Positions 7,583 through 7,991 of a stretch of 7,991 nucleotides of DNA are shown piece after piece. Numbering within the stretch: the stretch's first letter is position 1; the number at the start of each line of letters is the position of its first letter. The stretch comes from Rubrivivax sp. (GTDB lineage Bacteria; Pseudomonadota; Gammaproteobacteria; Burkholderiales; Burkholderiaceae). Position numbers and translations under genes: made by a program. The stretch spans positions 1-7,991 of the forward strand of contig SEEY01000290.1 in the NCBI GenBank assembly GCA_004211235.1, read 5' to 3'. The notes beneath the pieces were generated by a model, which saw only the letters and a list, made by a program, of their open reading frames with translations, did not search any database and was not told the DNA's origin.

Positions 7583-7991
7583 ATGTCGACGGAAATGGCG
7601 CTGTATTTCGCGCTGGCTTGCGGCCTCGCGGCCGTTCTCTATGGCTTCATTCAACGCAGCTGGATCCTGAGTCAGGACGCCGGCAATGCCCGCATGCAGG
7701 AGATCGCCGCGGCGATCCAGCAAGGCGCCGCCGCCTACCTGGGCCGGCAGTACCGCACCATCGCCATCGTCGGCGTCGTGCTGGCCATCGCCATCGCGGT
7801 CGTGCCCGGCCTGGGCCTGACGACGGCCGTCGGCTTCGTCATCGGCGCGGTGCTGTCGGGCATCTGCGGCTTCATCGGCATGAACATCTCGGTGCGCGCC
7901 AATGTGCGCACCGCGCAGGCCGCCTCCAAGGGCATCGGCCCGGCGCTGGACGTCGCCTTCAAGGGCGGCGCCATCACCGGCATGCTGGTCG
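7583..7991 (+). CDS. hppA: Membrane-bound proton-pumping pyrophosphatase HppA (N-terminal part, runs off the window)
   Basis: The first 136 residues of an integral-membrane pyrophosphatase are present; the full protein is normally about 670-700 residues. It couples PPi hydrolysis to ion (usually H+) pumping across the inner membrane. The start [20 protein letters not shown] is the first membrane helix. Then come [20 protein letters not shown] and [11 protein letters not shown], two further hydrophobic helices, and [19 protein letters not shown] with [12 protein letters not shown], all characteristic of the family. The catalytic loops and the position that separates K+-dependent from K+-independent enzymes lie beyond the edge, so ion type cannot be decided. 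AGGAG at 7570-7574 lies 8 bases before ATG 7583. The frame is open to the window end without a stop. Confidence 0.95.
   Translation, partial: MSTEMALYFALACGLAAVLYGFIQRSWILSQDAGNARMQEIAAAIQQGAAAYLGRQYRTIAIVGVVLAIAIAVVPGLGLTTAVGFVIGAVLSGICGFIGMNISVRANVRTAQAASKGIGPALDVAFKGGAITGMLV

Overview
The window is dense, GC-rich chromosomal DNA with short intergenic gaps and strong G/C preference at third codon positions. Gene content and order (DUF3619, DUF3106, RDD, dgkA; nadE next to glnB; a PII protein with Tyr51; soluble ppa divergent from hppA) point to a betaproteobacterium of the order Burkholderiales. That placement rests on recognised families and is an inference; no rRNA or marker tree is available here.

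Layout. Bases 1-1788 hold a tightly packed plus-strand run: the tail of a probable DUF3619 gene, a secreted DUF3106 protein, an RDD membrane protein and diacylglycerol kinase dgkA. The last three are joined by 4-base stop/start overlaps. Bases 1807-3204 hold an AraC-type regulator and a LysE/RhtB-type exporter, a familiar pairing. The regulator is broken by a deletion plus frameshift at about 2311-2326 that removes the first helices of its DNA-binding domain. Bases 3201-5567 on the minus strand hold nadE (glutamine-dependent NAD synthetase) followed 33 bases later by glnB (PII nitrogen sensor). After a 97-base divergent gap comes a plus-strand FemAB/GNAT-like acyltransferase gene (5665-6834). 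It converges on minus-strand ppa (inorganic pyrophosphatase, 6883-7422), which has a clear intrinsic terminator and a candidate sigma-70 promoter. A 160-base gap separates ppa from hppA (membrane proton-pumping pyrophosphatase), which runs off the right edge.

How the genes fit together. nadE and glnB link NAD synthesis, which consumes glutamine and ATP and releases PPi, to nitrogen status. ppa and hppA are two routes for removing PPi, one releasing the energy as heat and one conserving it as an ion gradient. dgkA recycles diacylglycerol in the inner membrane. The AraC/LysE pair would normally be a substrate-responsive export module, but its regulator looks defective here.

Novelty. I see no mobile element, CRISPR array, phage gene, RNA gene or unfamiliar multi-gene system. 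The window is mostly ordinary core genome. The points worth a second look are the AraC lesion, the shared CTAG stop of two convergent genes, the nadE-glnB pairing and some small hairpins.
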